Position numbers and translations under genes: made by a program
DNA from: JAFGJQ01 sp964495075
GTDB lineage: Bacteria > Planctomycetota > Phycisphaerae > UBA1845
Assembly (NCBI GenBank): GCA_964495075.1
Contig: CAZBUJ010000020.1
Span: forward strand, 1-64,000
DNA: 64,000 nt
Direction of reading: 5' to 3'
Part shown: positions 50,078-59,300 of the stretch, piece after piece
Position numbering within the stretch: the stretch's first letter is position 1
How the letters are laid out: each line of letters opens with the position of its first letter
Notes under the pieces: generated by a model
The model's database searches: none
What the model was told of the DNA's origin: nothing
The model's input: only the letters and a program-made list of their open reading frames with translations

Positions 50078-51106
50078 ATGCTCGACGATCGACGAATCGC
50101 CTGGTGGCTCGCGGTGTCGCTCGGGACGACCGTGTGCGCGGCGGCCCACCCGATCGTCATCCATGCCGGGGCGTTGGAATGGCGTGACGAGCATCTTCGC
50201 GTGGTGCTGGTCGTGGACCCGCATTCGCTCGACGATGAACGCGCCGCCACCGGCGAGGCGGTTTCGCCGCGGCGATTCGCCCGGGCCCTGGCGGACAGCG
50301 TGCACGTGTTCTCGCCTCAGGCCGATCGCCTCGCGGCGGGCAGGATCGTCGTGCTGGAGGACGGGGCGCTGGCCGTTTGCGACTACGTGGTTCCGGCGGA
50401 AGTCAAGGCGTTGGCCCTTGTGCATCGGCCCGGCGACGATCTGGCCCCGTTGACCCGGCAGCTTCAACTCGAATGGAGTCCGCCCGGCGCGCGCTACCCG
50501 CGGGTGATCCGCCTGACTTCGGGCGGCAACCACGCCGTCCTGCAACGTGACGCACGCGCCACCCACGGCGGGCTCGGCGTGGATCCGTTCGTGGAACCGG
50601 TGTTTCGTGTCGCGGTTGACAGCCCCGCGCCGGCCTTGACCGTTCCTGCCGTGCAGATTGATTACCCCTGCACGCTGCTCGCGACGTGGCCGGACTTGCT
50701 GGACTGCGACACCGATGCAATCACGGGGCTGCAGTTTCGTCGTCTTCGACCGCGCATCGCGGAGTGGACCCGCGAGAGCCTGTCGGTCACCGATTCAGAA
50801 CAGCACGCCACCCGTGTGGCCGTCGAGCGCGTAGATCTGCTCACTCCCTGTGGCGAGGTGTGTCCGGACCCCGGCGACGAACGGTACTCCATCTACACGA
50901 CGCGCGTGCGCATGCAGGTCAAGCTGGAGCCGGCTGAATCGGTTGCCTGGACGGACCTGACGTGGAACGGGTTCAACGCGGCCGTCCTCTGTGTGCCGGT
51001 CATCGTTGAACAGGATAATACCGCCACGACGATCGGGAGCCTCACGCCGTCTCAGGCGACGGTCCGGATCAACCACACGGAGCGACCCGGCGCCGTGATT
51101 CACTGA
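50078..51106 (+). CDS. secreted protein of unknown function
   Basis: Encodes 342 residues, starting five bases after the GH38 stop, with a signal peptide ending near CAAAHP. The mature protein is beta-rich, with one Cys pair near CGEVCPDPGD and another in YPCTLLATWPDLLDCD. I do not recognise the family. The tight spacing implies it is co-translated with, and may assist, the GH38 enzyme. Confidence 0.65.
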   Translation: MLDDRRIAWWLAVSLGTTVCAAAHPIVIHAGALEWRDEHLRVVLVVDPHSLDDERAATGEAVSPRRFARALADSVHVFSPQADRLAAGRIVVLEDGALAVCDYVVPAEVKALALVHRPGDDLAPLTRQLQLEWSPPGARYPRVIRLTSGGNHAVLQRDARATHGGLGVDPFVEPVFRVAVDSPAPALTVPAVQIDYPCTLLATWPDLLDCDTDAITGLQFRRLRPRIAEWTRESLSVTDSEQHATRVAVERVDLLTPCGEVCPDPGDERYSIYTTRVRMQVKLEPAESVAWTDLTWNGFNAAVLCVPVIVEQDNTATTIGSLTPSQATVRINHTERPGAVIH

Positions 51107-51355
51107 GCCGCCAGCCTGAAGCAACAGGCAGGTCGGCTCGGCTCCCGGCCGAAGGCCGCTGCCCGCGGTTCAAGCGCCCGCGGGCCGATCGCGCCGGCAG
51201 TTGGGGCGCTACGGCTCGGGCCGGCGGCCGAGTTGTACTCGCCAACCCGATTGCCTACCATGGGGCCCGGGCAGCCTCGCGCGGTGCCGACCGCGTTGTC
51301 TGCGATGCGGCGGGTTGGCGAGGCGCTTCCAATCCGACGACGGGAAAGGGCAGCG
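51107..51355 (+). promoter_or_regulatory. intergenic region with GH97 promoter
   Basis: TTGTAC at 51233-51238 and TACCAT at 51256-51261 are separated by 17 bases, giving a leader of about 88 bases before GH97. Upstream, GCCTG-AAGCAA-CAGGC (from about 51115) can form a short hairpin just after the preceding stop, without a T-run. Confidence 0.5.
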
Positions 51356-53344
51356 ATGAACCGGCATTTGATCCACTACCATGGAGTTTGGATTGTGCTC
51401 GCCATGGCAACGCACGCGGTCAACGCGGACGAATACGCGGTCGTCTCACCGAACGGGCGCAACACCCTCACGATGACCCGCACGGAAGCCGGCCTGCGCT
51501 ACGCCGTGCGTCGCGATGGCGCCGACGTTATCACGCCCACGCCGATCTCGATCACCATCGACGGCAAGACCCTCCCCGGGCCGGCCAGAGTCGCGGACGT
51601 CGAGTCGCACGATATTGACGAGATGGTCACGCCCGTCGTCCCCACCATCGGCTCGAAGCTCCGCGATCATTGCCGTGAAACGCGACTCGTGTTCGCGGGC
51701 GGCGCCGCCCTGCGCCTGCGGGCGTACGATGACGGGGTCGCGTTCCGCTGGGAAGCGAACCTCGACAACAAGAAGGTCGTCGTGAATCGGGAAGAACTCG
51801 CGTTTGGCTTCCGCAAGGACTTCACCATCTTCTTCCCGAAGCCCAATGGCGAAGGTTTCTTCTCGCACCAGGAAAACCAGTTCGATCGGCGCAACATCGC
51901 GAAGTGCGCCGAATTCGCCCCCGGGCCGGTGCCCGCACTCGTCGAGCTGGGCGGCGGCGACTACCTGCTGATCACCGACGTGAACGTGGAGGGCTACCCC
52001 GGCCTCTGGCTCAAGGGCGGCGATTCGACAACGATCACGGCCGTGTTCCCGCGCTACCCCGCCCGCACCCAGCGCGACAACGACCGGGACGTCAAAGTCG
52101 TCGAGCGCACGCCATACCTCGCGGAAACAACGGGCCGGCGCACGTTCCCCTGGCGGGCGTTCGTGCTTGCCGACGCCGCCGGGCTCCTCACCGGCACCAT
52201 GCTCTACCACCTCGCCGAGCCCAGCCGCCTTGCGGACCCGTCCTGGATCCGGCCGGGCAAAGTGGCGTGGGACTGGTGGAACGCCTTGAACATCCACGGC
52301 GTGCCGTTCCGGGCGGGCGTGAACCAGGCAACGTACAGGCACTACATCGACTTCGCCGCGGAAATGGACGTCCCCTACATCATCCTCGACGAAGGCTGGA
52401 GCGTGCCGGGCCCGGAGAACCTGCTGAAGGTCGTACCCGAGATCGACATGCCCGCCCTGATCGCCTACGGACGCGAGCGACACGTGGGTGTCATTCTGTG
52501 GATGACGTCCGCCTCCCTGGAAGCGAACTTCAATCAGGCGTTCGACCAGTTCGCGAACTGGGGCGTGGCCGGCCTGAAGATCGACTTCATGCAGCGCGAC
52601 GACCAGGTGATGATGGATTTTCTGTACCGCGCCGCGGCCGAGGCCGCCCGTCGCAAAATGATCGTCGACTACCACGGCGGCTCGAAGCCGGCCGGGCTCA
52701 ACCGCACCTGGCCCAACGTGCTGACCATCGAGTCAGTCCTCGGGCTGGAACAGGCGAGATGGAGCGACCGGGCCAATCCCGAGATGGCCGTCCTGCTGCC
52801 GTTCATCCGCATGGTGGTCGGCCCGATGGACTACACACCCGGCGCGATGATCAACCTGCAGAAGAACAACTTCCGGCCGATGTACACCCGCCCGGCCAGC
52901 GTGGGCACCCGGGCCCACCAACTTGCGATGTACGTCGTCTATCTCAGCCCGTTGCAGATGCTGGCCGACAGCCCGAGCCACTATCGCGCCAGTCCCGATT
53001 GCCTGCCGTTCCTGCGGCGTGTTCCCGTGACGTGGGACGAGACCCGCGTGCTGGCGGCGGAAGTGGGCGAGGTCGTCGCGCTGGCCCGCCGGCACGGCGA
53101 TACGTGGTACGTGGGGGCGCTGACCGATTGGACGGCGCGGGATCTTTCGGTCCCGCTCGACTTTCTGCCCGCCGGCAAGTACGCCGTGACCGCCTGGTCG
53201 GACGGCGTCAACGCGGATCGCTACGGCAGTGATGTGGCCCTGACACGGCGCGAGGTCGATTCGACCACCAGGCTGGACATCCATATGGCGCCGGGCGGCG
53301 GTTTCGCCGCCATCGTCGAAAAGCGGCCGCCACCGCACCCGTGA
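51356..53344 (+). CDS. secreted GH97 glycoside hydrolase
   Basis: Encodes 662 residues with a signal peptide ending near VNADEY. The N-terminal GH97 beta domain spans about 25-275, the TIM barrel about 290-560 (KVAWDWWN, YIILDEGW), and a C-terminal beta domain follows. Asp410 in LKIDFMQRDDQ is at the position of the nucleophile of retaining GH97 alpha-galactosidase-type enzymes, and Glu459 in TIESVLG may be the acid/base. The retaining, rather than inverting SusB-like, subtype is inferred. AAAGGG precedes the ATG. Confidence 0.88.
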   Translation: MNRHLIHYHGVWIVLAMATHAVNADEYAVVSPNGRNTLTMTRTEAGLRYAVRRDGADVITPTPISITIDGKTLPGPARVADVESHDIDEMVTPVVPTIGSKLRDHCRETRLVFAGGAALRLRAYDDGVAFRWEANLDNKKVVVNREELAFGFRKDFTIFFPKPNGEGFFSHQENQFDRRNIAKCAEFAPGPVPALVELGGGDYLLITDVNVEGYPGLWLKGGDSTTITAVFPRYPARTQRDNDRDVKVVERTPYLAETTGRRTFPWRAFVLADAAGLLTGTMLYHLAEPSRLADPSWIRPGKVAWDWWNALNIHGVPFRAGVNQATYRHYIDFAAEMDVPYIILDEGWSVPGPENLLKVVPEIDMPALIAYGRERHVGVILWMTSASLEANFNQAFDQFANWGVAGLKIDFMQRDDQVMMDFLYRAAAEAARRKMIVDYHGGSKPAGLNRTWPNVLTIESVLGLEQARWSDRANPEMAVLLPFIRMVVGPMDYTPGAMINLQKNNFRPMYTRPASVGTRAHQLAMYVVYLSPLQMLADSPSHYRASPDCLPFLRRVPVTWDETRVLAAEVGEVVALARRHGDTWYVGALTDWTARDLSVPLDFLPAGKYAVTAWSDGVNADRYGSDVALTRREVDSTTRLDIHMAPGGGFAAIVEKRPPPHP

Positions 53345-53417
53345 CGGGGTACCGGACTCGCCGCTGTGCCGGGTGGGCGGTAATGCCGAATCGGCCGGAG
53401 CCGTCATCCGTCGGCCG

Positions 53418-55223
53418 TCAGTTCGCCTTCGCCTCCAGCTCCTCCCAGCGGGCGTAGAGCGCCTCGACGTGTTGCCGGGCCGCCTCCAGCACTTTCCAGC
53501 GTTTCTCCGATTCCACCGGATCCGTGGCCGCCTCCGGATCCTCCATCGCCCGGCGGCATTGCGCGACCTGCTCCTCCGCCGCCTGGATGGTGGTCTCCAT
53601 CTCTTTCAGTTCGCTTCGCTCGCTCGCCGTCAGCCCCGCCCGGTCGGCCTTCTTCCGCGATGGTTTCGCTGTCGCTTTCCGGCTCGCACCGTCCGGCGGT
53701 TTGGCCCGGCGAGCTTGGGCCGCCTGCCACTGCATGTAATCGGCGCACCGGTCGACATGCCCGGCCCCGTCGAGCCCCAGCACCTCCGTACAGATCCGAT
53801 CGAGCATGAACCGATCGTGCGTGACCAGCACGATCGCGCCCGGAAACTCGGTCAGACTCTCCTCGAGCACGTCGAGGGAGGCCACGTCGAGATCGTTGGT
53901 CGGTTCGTCGAGGATCAGCACGTCCGCCGGCCGGAGCATCAACCGGGCGATCAGGATCCGCGCCTGCTCGCCACCCGACAACTCGCCGACCGGCATGTCG
54001 AACTGCTCGGTGCGGAAGAGAAACCGCTTCGCCCAGGCGGTGAAGTGAACGGGTCGACCACGAAACCGCAGGCTCTCGCTGTCGGCCGACAACGCCCGCC
54101 GTAACGGCACGTCCTGCGGCAACTCCTCACGCTTCTGATCGAACAGCACGACCCGCAGATCGTCCGCCCGCTTGATCGTGCCCGCATCGGCCGGCAAGTC
54201 GCCCACCAGCACGCGAATCAACGTCGTCTTGCCGCTGCCGTTGGCACCGAGAATCCCCAACCGCGTACCGGGCGACAGCGTGAGCGAGGCATCCTTGAAC
54301 AGCAACCGGCCGCCGAGCGTCTTGGCCAGCCCGGTCGCCTCCATGAGCTTCCGCGTCTTGCGACCCGTGCTGTCGAAGTCGATGCCGGCCGTCACGACCT
54401 GCGCGTTACGCTGCTGAAGGTCGCGGAGTTCGTCCTGGAGGCGGTACGCCTCATTGATTCGTGACTTCGATTTCGTCCCCCGTGCCTTGGCGTGCGATCG
54501 GAGGAACGCGACCTCGCGCCGGACGACGTTGGCCAACGTCGCCTGCTGCGCATGCTGGGCCTCGAGAAACTCGGCCCGCTTCTCCAGGAACCGGCTGTAA
54601 GGACCGGCCACGCTGAAGTAGCCGTCCGCGTAGACCGGGTTCAACTCCACCACCCGCGTGGTCACGCGCTCCAGGAAGTACCGATCGTGGCTGACGGCCA
54701 CGAAGGCGAACGGCGCGGCGGCCAGCATCTCCTCCAGCCATAGAATGCCCTGCAGGTCCAGGTGGTTCGTCGGCTCGTCGAGCAGCAGCAGGTCCGGCTC
54801 GCGGATGACCGCGCGGGCCAGTGCCAGACGCTTGCGCCAGCCGCCGGACAACTCGTCCACCCGGTCGTGCTCCGGCGTGAAGCCGAACTTGTTTAGCGTG
54901 ATGTTGACCCGTGTGTCGCGCTCGTGCGGCCGCCGGTACAGTTCGGCCGCGGCGTCGGCCAGCACCGTCTCGACCGTCGCCCCCGACGCAAACCGGTCCT
55001 CCTGCGCCACGTACACAATCCGGGCCGATCGGCGCACGGTAATCTCGCCGCCGTCCGCCTCGTCGAGGCCGGCCAGGATCTTGAGGAGCGTCGTCTTGCC
55101 CGCGCCATTGGGCCCGAAGAGGCCCACACGCTCATCGTCACCGAAGCTGATCGAGAGCCCGTCGAACAGCACCCGCATGCCGAACGCTTTCGAAACCGCC
55201 TGACACGTTAACAGTGTGGCCAT
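53418..55223 (-). CDS. uup: ABC-F ATPase, Uup-like
   Basis: Encodes 601 residues with two ABC domains and no membrane segments. Walker A GPNGAGKTT (38 region) and GANGSGKTT (about 345), signatures DELSGGW and GELSGGEQ, and Walker B LLLLDEPTNHLD and VLILDEPTNDLD are all intact. A coiled-coil C-terminal domain (about 520-600) is typical of Uup. ABC-F proteins act on the ribosome or, for Uup, in stability of repeated DNA and ribosome assembly. It converges on the GH97 gene with a 73-bp gap. Confidence 0.88.
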   Translation of the reverse strand: MATLLTCQAVSKAFGMRVLFDGLSISFGDDERVGLFGPNGAGKTTLLKILAGLDEADGGEITVRRSARIVYVAQEDRFASGATVETVLADAAAELYRRPHERDTRVNITLNKFGFTPEHDRVDELSGGWRKRLALARAVIREPDLLLLDEPTNHLDLQGILWLEEMLAAAPFAFVAVSHDRYFLERVTTRVVELNPVYADGYFSVAGPYSRFLEKRAEFLEAQHAQQATLANVVRREVAFLRSHAKARGTKSKSRINEAYRLQDELRDLQQRNAQVVTAGIDFDSTGRKTRKLMEATGLAKTLGGRLLFKDASLTLSPGTRLGILGANGSGKTTLIRVLVGDLPADAGTIKRADDLRVVLFDQKREELPQDVPLRRALSADSESLRFRGRPVHFTAWAKRFLFRTEQFDMPVGELSGGEQARILIARLMLRPADVLILDEPTNDLDVASLDVLEESLTEFPGAIVLVTHDRFMLDRICTEVLGLDGAGHVDRCADYMQWQAAQARRAKPPDGASRKATAKPSRKKADRAGLTASERSELKEMETTIQAAEEQVAQCRRAMEDPEAATDPVESEKRWKVLEAARQHVEALYARWEELEAKAN

Positions 55224-55312
55224 CGGTGCCTCGTCGACGACGGTGCATTCCGTGGAGACCGTCGGACCGGTCGGACTTCCATCGTGCGCCGACCGGCGGT
55301 CATCCCGTGACT

Positions 55313-55318
55313 ACTATA
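55313..55318 (-). promoter_or_regulatory. possible -10 box for the ABC-F gene
   Basis: TATAGT on the minus strand, about 90 bases before the ABC-F start. No convincing -35 box is found at 16-18 bases. Confidence 0.3.
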
Positions 55319-55394
55319 CCGCGAGGGTGGCCATCTGGCCCGCCCGGCGCGGGAGCGCACAGGAGATCCCACCGGCCGATGCCGCCCGGAGGTC

Positions 55395-55636
55395 GGCGAG
55401 GCGCCGCCCTGACTGTCGTGCCACGCGACCCGGTCGTCGAACCGGGCGGTGGCGAGCACATCCCTGTCACCGTCTCCGTCAACGTGGCCGGGAAACATGG
55501 AGACCGCGCCCGATTCCGCCGTCGTGATGACTCGTTGCGTGAACGTCGGATCAACGGGGCAATCGCTTTCGTACGACGCGACGGTGTCATCGCTGTAGTA
55601 AACGACGACGTGGTCCGCATCACTGTCGCCCTCCGT
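55395..55636 (-). pseudogene. remnant of an FG-GAP/VCBS repeat protein
   Basis: From 55636 the minus strand reads EGDSDADHVVVYYSDDTVASYES, then FTQRVITTAESGA and FPGHVDGDGDRDVLATARFDD followed by VAWHDS. This is two consecutive calcium-binding FG-GAP/VCBS units of the kind with DVDGDGDLDVL and IAWYEN. A stop codon (55637-55639) lies immediately upstream and similarity is lost downstream, so only a fragment of a former secreted protein remains. Confidence 0.6.
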
Positions 55637-55639
55637 TCA

Positions 55640-56301
55640 AGTGGAAGTTTCACGTGCCAGGGGCGACGAGTTGCGCCCCGGCCGGCGGCGAGCGGGCCAC
55701 CCCCTCCGCGCGCCGTCTGGTCGGCTCGGGTCCAGGATATTACCGGACTTCCCATCCGTGGAACGGGCGCTCGGCCATGGACACCCTCACCCGCGGGCCC
55801 GATTATCAGGGAAAACCCCAATAGACCCTTGCACCCCGGTATGGTAACCATGGACAATCGTGCAAAGCGAGGAAATGCGTGTGTGCCCCTCATGATGGAG
55901 AGAACGGGCCAGGGCGCCCGTGGACAAGGCGTTGGCTGGCCCGCTCCCCGTCAAGCGCAACCTGAACGGTTGCCACCTGAAGCGATTCAATTCTAGGCAC
56001 CGTTCCACACACGTTCAATATCGTGGTTGTAAACCTACGGGGCACGCGGGACGCGGTCGGCCTCGCGGACACGGATTCGCCGGGTCGCACATTGCCGCGG
56101 TCGTGACGGCGCGCCGAAACGCTCGTCTGTCCCGTGGCCAGACAGCAGCCCTGGGAAGGAGGCATGCCGTCCGCGGCACACATTCCGACCGGATAAGGTC
56201 ACCGGGCAGTCATTCGTTTCGAGCAGCGAGGCACAGGGTTCGCCATGAGGACGGACACAACTCCACTCGCTTCCGCCACGCTTCCAAAGGAGGAATTAGT
56301 C
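55640..56301. other. intergenic region without supported genes
   Basis: About 660 bases. Nothing here reads as a gene on either strand. The final 30 bases hold the AAAGGAGG ribosome-binding site (about 56286-56293) of the next gene. Confidence 0.5.
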
Positions 56302-59300
56302 ATGAGGCAGACAGTGTCATTATTGGTAATCCTGGCAGTATGCGTGCCGGCCGCATGGTCGGTCGCGGGGGAACGGGCACCGGTGGTCAGCCCGTATGAC
56401 GACGGAAACGTGATGTTCGACCGGGCCGCGGCGATCGACGTGCGGCCCATGGGCGGAACGCGGGCGGGCATCACCATTGCTGTCCATGCGTCTTCGGCGC
56501 CCAATGCGTATGGCTCCCCGAGCTGGGCAGGGTACGTGGCCAATGCGCTCTACGCCCTGGAAAACGACTTATCGTCCCAGGGCGACCGCTCCACCGATCC
56601 CACGGGGTACGAACGGGCGCCGGCGGAGGTGCCCGGCAGCGAAATCGCCGTGACGAGCTTCAGGAGCTGGCGAGGCGAAGTCGAACCGGCCGCTCCGTTT
56701 GACAATGAGCACGGCAACCGGATGCACTTCGGCTTGCACGCCTACGGCGATGGCTCCACACAGTTCACACTCGAGGACCTCACCTTCGAGATCGCCAGCA
56801 GCGATCCTTGGAACTCGCTCAGTTTCGTGGGTGACTTCATCGGCTACGGCTACAGCTCCACCCGCTACGGGATCGACTGGGGCCCGAATCGGGTCAAGGG
56901 TGGCGGCGATGACGTTGTGTACACCTCCGGGAACGGCACGACCCTGGTCGACGAGATCGTCTATGTCGGAGTAGGCAATGCCTGGTGGCCTGGCGGCGAC
57001 GACGATACCCCCAGCGACCCGGACGAAGGCAAACAGCAGGCGATGGATGATTTCCTTGAGTTTATCGCCGATTACGGACCGATCAGCGTGAGCTGCACCT
57101 ACGCCATTATCGACGACACGGGGTCCGCCTCGGTGGACGTCGTGCCGTCGCCCGGGCTGACGCTCGACCCGGATCTGGACTGCTACGCGGTCGGCGACAC
57201 TGTCAGCGTCGGCATCTGGATGCGTGACGTCGACGAAGATATTGTCGGTGGGCAGTTCTTCCTCGAGTACGACGATGGGGCGCTGACCTTCGTTGGTGCA
57301 ACGGCCGCGGCGCCGTTTGACGAGTTATACTTCGCCACGCCCGCGGCGGGCCAGATCGACTACTCCGTCTCCACGGGGGTTCCGCCCGTCGGATCGGCGA
57401 CCGGCGATGCCCTCATGGCCACACTGGAGTTCACGGCAAACGTGGAGCTCTGCTCCGCGGAATACCTTGTGACGTTCCGGCCCCATGATCCGCCGACGCG
57501 TCTGAGCGACGACGTAGGCCAACCCGTCTATCCCTACCTCGGTGCACTCCATGTCATCGACACGGAACCGCCGGTGCTCACGTGCCCGCCCGACGTAGTC
57601 GTCGAGTGCGATGAGAGCACCGACCCGGACGATACCGGCTATCCGATCCACTTCGAGGGCTTCGAGGACGAGGGGTTTGAGGCTGGCGGACCCGTGATCA
57701 CCGGTGGCGCCAGCTCCACCGGGCCCAATTGGAACCGGTACAACAGCGACCTTGTCCGTGTCGCATCCGGGACGGGCGGCATCACCTCGAAGTCGGGCGG
57801 CTATCACGGCCTGATCGACTCCGCAATAGCGCTGCCGCCGAGCCCGGACGATTACACCGGGGCCTTCACGCGGCTGGGCGGCTACAGCAGCACCTTCCCG
57901 TCGGGTGGCTTCACGACGTCGCTCGACGTCTATATGGATTTGACAGACCCTGCGGTTGCCGCAGATACTTATGGCTGGGACTGCTCGACCGCGGTGAACA
58001 ACCAGGCGGGAAGCCACCGGCGCGACTTCATCTTCCATACCGCGTCCAACGCGTCCGGTGAGATCCTCGTCGCCGCGAGCAACAACACGAACTTCACTCG
58101 CCGGGACGACCTCGCGACCATAAACCACTACACGATCACCACGAGCGGCTGGTACACGTTCCAGTGGGTGTTCCGCGACGCCGGCGATGGGACGCTGGCC
58201 GTCGACTGCAATCTACTCGACGCCGGCGGGGCGTGGCTGTGGACCGAAACTCGCAATGATGGCAGCGATGTGATCGCTACGGAGATCGGCGGCAACCGCT
58301 ATATGTGGTTCACGTTCCTCGAGGTCGACACGCTGGCCATCGACAACACGACGCAGGCTGGCATATCGATCGTTACCGACAACTGCGACCCCGATCCAAC
58401 GCTGACCTCCTCCGACAGCGCGGCCGCGGGAAGCTGCCCTCAGGAAAGCGTCATCACGCGGACCTGGACCGCCACCGATGCCTGCGGCAACAGCAGCAGT
58501 TGTGAGCAGACGATCACGGTTGTGGACACGACCGATCCGGTCATCACCTGTCCGGACGATATCGTCGACGTCTACGCCGATGCCGGGCTCTGCTCGGCGA
58601 CGTTGAGCTTTGTCGAGACCTTCGACGATCCCGTTCCCGTGTGTCCCACGCAGAGTCCGGATTGCTGGTATGTGGACCGCTACGCGCCGGCCGCTTTCGA
58701 GTCCTTCGATTTCGGCGGCGAGAACGTGCTCAAGCACAGCATCTCGTCGGCGGATTCGTACGGCAACCGTCCGGGCGGCTACCACTCGACGTTCTACAAC
58801 TACCAGGGTCGCAAGTATGACGTGGACATTCCGGTCGGATTCAAAGTGTCCGTTGATCTCTACATCCCCGCGGACTGGGCGAGCGACGCCCGCCACGCGA
58901 GCCTGTGGGCGACTGTCCTGGACTCCTCAGGCTCCATTACCGGGTATCCCATCATGGGCTTCACCGCCAACGATCCGGCCGATCCGACCAATCCCAATCC
59001 GGGCGTCGTGGTTCCGCGGTTCCGTGTGTGGAAGGATGAGGACCCCGGCTCGGGCTGGGTGGAGCTCGGACTGCCGACCGGATTCGCCTACGACGCGTGG
59101 TACACCCTGGAGTTCGAGGTGACGGATACGGAGTACAACTACAAAATCTCCGGTACGGGCGTCAGCGATCTGACCTATACCTATCCCAAGACCGAGGAGA
59201 TGGTGCGCATCGCCAACGTGATGCTCCAGGCCTACAACTTCAGCGACGCCACGTATCCGGTTGGCGATTCGTATGACGTCTACTGGGACAACATGACGCT

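Noticed and set aside
55214..55996. Plus-strand open frame of 260 codons
   Set aside because: It overlaps the VCBS remnant on the other strand, has atypical composition and no start signal.
56020..56260. Possible riboswitch upstream of the large HYR protein
   Set aside because: GC-rich inverted repeats and a GGGAAGGAGGCATGCC stretch loosely recall a cobalamin element, but the required conserved boxes are not present in order.
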